Shown here: positions 5,194 through 5,243 of the stretch, piece by piece
How positions within the stretch are numbered: the stretch's first letter is position 1
Layout: the number at the start of each line of letters is the position of its first letter
Assembly (NCBI GenBank): GCA_014377395.1
Contig: JACMPS010000299.1
Location: 1 to 5,243, forward strand
DNA from: Chthonomonadaceae bacterium
GTDB taxonomy: Bacteria; Armatimonadota; Chthonomonadetes; Chthonomonadales; Chthonomonadaceae
Reading direction: 5' to 3'
DNA: 5,243 nucleotides
The notes under the pieces: model-generated
What the model saw: the letters and a program-made list of their open reading frames with translations, nothing else
What the model was told of the DNA's origin: nothing
Database searches by the model: none
Program-made: the position numbers and the translations under genes

Positions 5194-5243
5194 CGGGGCT
5201 TGCTCCTTTTCGTGGAAACAAATTTATCTTATGCCAGAGCCGC

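Overview
This is a bacterial window of mixed, moderate GC content with dense genes, GTG/TTG starts and short overlaps. No rRNA, tRNA, transposase or CRISPR array is visible. The phylum cannot be fixed from the sequence. The intergenic repeats vaguely recall elements seen in Armatimonadota-like genomes, but that is a weak impression and not a call.

Positions 1-911 (+ strand) hold the end of a tryptophan-degradation operon. The C-terminus of kynureninase (kynU) overlaps by 11 nt a complete cyclase-type kynurenine formamidase (kynB) that starts on TTG. KynB hydrolyses N-formylkynurenine to kynurenine, and KynU cleaves kynurenine to anthranilate and alanine, so the pair covers consecutive steps. 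The dioxygenase (kynA) is not in view and may lie upstream.

Positions 912-1244 lie between convergent genes and contain no gene. They hold a 9-bp inverted repeat, copy A of a structured dispersed repeat, and a short palindromic hairpin.

Positions 1245-5193 read entirely on the - strand. In transcription order they encode a six-repeat HEAT protein (5193-4339), a secreted protein of unknown function (4009-3320), an OmpR-family response regulator (3238-2564) and its membrane histidine kinase (2567-1245). The last two overlap as GTGA. A perfect 12-bp stem-loop separates the secreted-protein gene from the regulator. The HEAT-to-secreted-gene gap holds copy B of the dispersed repeat, a cluster of small hairpins, and three CTGAG (CTCAG on the - strand) repeats at an exact 11-bp period beside a possible -10 box.

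The most interesting hypothesis is that the two-component system controls the adjacent secreted-protein gene through the 11-bp-phased repeats, a geometry typical of OmpR/PhoB-type regulators. The second is the approximately 115-130-nt structured repeat found twice in the same orientation, whose main hairpin is kept through a base change. No clearly new multi-gene system is evident; both points are inferences from sequence pattern.
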